From contig VTPC01000664.1 in assembly GCA_011009095.1 (NCBI GenBank), forward strand, positions 104,076 to 168,075: DNA of 64,000 nucleotides. Direction: 5' to 3'. The number at the start of each line of letters is the position of its first letter. The stretch's first letter is position 1. This document shows positions 62,919 to 64,000 of this stretch, one piece after another. The translations under genes were made by a program, and so were the position numbers. A model generated the notes under the pieces. It was not told the origin of the DNA. It searched no databases and saw only the letters and a program-made list of their open reading frames with translations. This DNA is from Ignelater luminosus. Lineage: Eukaryota; Arthropoda; Insecta; Coleoptera; Elateridae.

Positions 62919-63677
62919 CAGGCTCGCTAAAAAGTATGGAAACACGCTACCCCTGCAGAAACGGTAAGAGATAGACAAATGAAATTTGGAGAGCTTAAAG
63001 TAGGTATTTTTTGCCATGTTTTGCAAAGATAATTAAAAACAAATCATCAATTGTGTTTTCGTACGGCAATGAAACTAAAAAAATAATTCGCGATTATTTT
63101 ATAAGTAAGTAATTAAAGTAAAAGAAAACCGTAAATATTTTGCCCTTAGCCTACTTATTTAAAATAATAGATCGATGCTAGGACAATCTAAAAAGGTGGA
63201 ATAAAGCCAAATAGTGACGAATTGATAATAACAAATACACAATATAATTTTATACGAAGTAGTCAAAATGCGCTGCGTTAACTTCACGGTAATGAAACAA
63301 TCTCTTTTGAAATGTTCGAAAGAAATTTTGCAAATAACCGGGGGGAACTACTTGCATTACGAATCCGTCTTTGAAGTTAAGAAATCCTTGACAAAAGAAT
63401 AGCGATTATCTTCAAAACCTTTCCAGATAAGTATAGCAACACTTATATCATTGAATTTGTCTTGAAAGTCTCTATCCAAATATGGGGTCATATACCGGAT
63501 GTTCTATTTAAAAAGATCCGATATGGAGGCCGTACGAAAAAACAATTGAAAATTTGGTTTTAACTACCTTCGCAAAACATGGCAAAACATACCTACTTTA
63601 AGCTCTCCGAATTTCATTGGTCTATCTCTTACCGTTTCTGCGGGGGTATCGTGTTTCCATACTTTTCAGCGACCCTG
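62919..63677. mobile_element. ~760-bp non-autonomous element with ~150-bp inverted repeats
   Basis: Bases 62919-63067 match the reverse complement of 63529-63677 from CAGGGTCGCT (CAGGCTCGCT on the left) through AAAAGTATGGAAACACG, AGAAACGGTAAGAGATAGAC, GAGCTTAAAGTAGGTAT and CCATGTTTTGC to TTTTCGTACGGC, about 85-90 percent identical. TA flanks both ends (62917-62918, 63678-63679). There is no coding region in the ~460-base interior. The TA target and the CAGGGT start suggest a Tc1/mariner-like non-autonomous family. Confidence 0.85.
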
Positions 63678-63777
63678 TATGTAGATAATTAAAGGTCAAA
63701 ATACAAACCCAACTGTCTGATGATTAAATATTAATAAATTTTTTGTACTGTGGTCCATTGGGACAGGGGACACATTG

Positions 63778-63938
63778 GACGCGGAGTGGATGTGCACAGC
63801 TTAAATTTCCCGCTTATTTGCTAATGGATTTTAATTGCAGATCTTGCATTGTGTTGAATTTTGAAGTGAACTCAACAAAATCTTCACTAAATTAGTAAAT
63901 AAGCGGAAAGTTTAAGCTATCTACATCTGCTCCGTGTC
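63778..63938. repeat. Foldback repeat, ~48-bp arms
   Basis: gacgcggagtggatgtgcac onward (63778-63825) pairs with the reverse complement of 63891-63938 (gacacggagcagatgtagat...), including the shared AGCTTAAA, CCGCTTATTT and CTAAT blocks, ~80 percent identical. The loop is about 65 bases. The flanking ggtccattggga / gggccatatata sequences pair weakly, so the element may extend outward. Probably a small MITE. Confidence 0.65.
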
Positions 63939-64000
63939 TATATATGGCCCTCTATTATAGTTAAATTAAATTTTTTAATAACTTTGATAGAAGTCACAAT

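Overview
The window is AT-rich, intron/intergenic-type DNA from an animal, most likely an insect. It carries relics of several mariner groups (mauritiana/Mos1-like, mellifera-like and others), a hAT transposase gene with a short spliceosomal intron, Penelope-like, non-LTR and Ty3/Gypsy-like fragments, and many small foldback elements. No bacterial, organellar or intact host protein-coding gene could be recognised. Nearly every interpretable open frame belongs to a decayed mobile element, and order within the insect class cannot be decided from the sequence (a beetle would fit).

Layout. 1-2.8 kb: a pogo/Tigger-like transposase relic (minus strand) beside a near-perfect 95-bp-arm hairpin. 5.9-9.6 kb: a degenerate ~165-bp tandem array split by a 2.9-kb AATATT-rich element with CCAAGCAGCAC-type ends, plus a segment that recurs inverted at 33.5-33.95 kb. 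14.1-14.8 kb: an old mariner relic. 18.0-21.0 kb: a mariner inserted inside the reverse transcriptase of a Ty3/Gypsy-like retroelement. 21.9-22.1 kb: a small DDE transposase fragment. 25.8-27.8 kb: a 5'-truncated non-LTR retrotransposon. 33.9-35.8 kb: a small TIR element with a well-preserved 1.30-kb mariner at its right-hand TA. 38.0-39.3 kb: another mariner. 39.6-41.0 kb: a Penelope-like element with a GIY-YIG tail. 46.5-48.6 kb: a non-LTR element with a zinc-knuckle/restriction-like endonuclease tail. 52.1 kb: a possible tRNA-derived SINE. 53.2-54.4 kb: a Mos1-like mariner. 57.0-58.4 kb: a 1.39-kb element with ~240-bp inverted repeats enclosing a decayed gene of an unusual conserved family with PIN/FEN-like acidic motifs. 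60.2-62.6 kb: a complete but inactivated hAT element with a perfect 8-bp target duplication. 62.9-63.7 and 63.8-63.9 kb: two further inverted-repeat elements.

The elements do not act together as a pathway; the window is a stratified graveyard of insertions. Relative age can be read from decay: the mariner at 34.5 kb (identical TIRs, two stops) and the hAT (perfect TSD, two stops, one frameshift) look youngest, while the pogo, 14-kb mariner and 46-kb non-LTR relics look oldest. The least familiar item is the inverted-repeat element at 57.0-58.4 kb.
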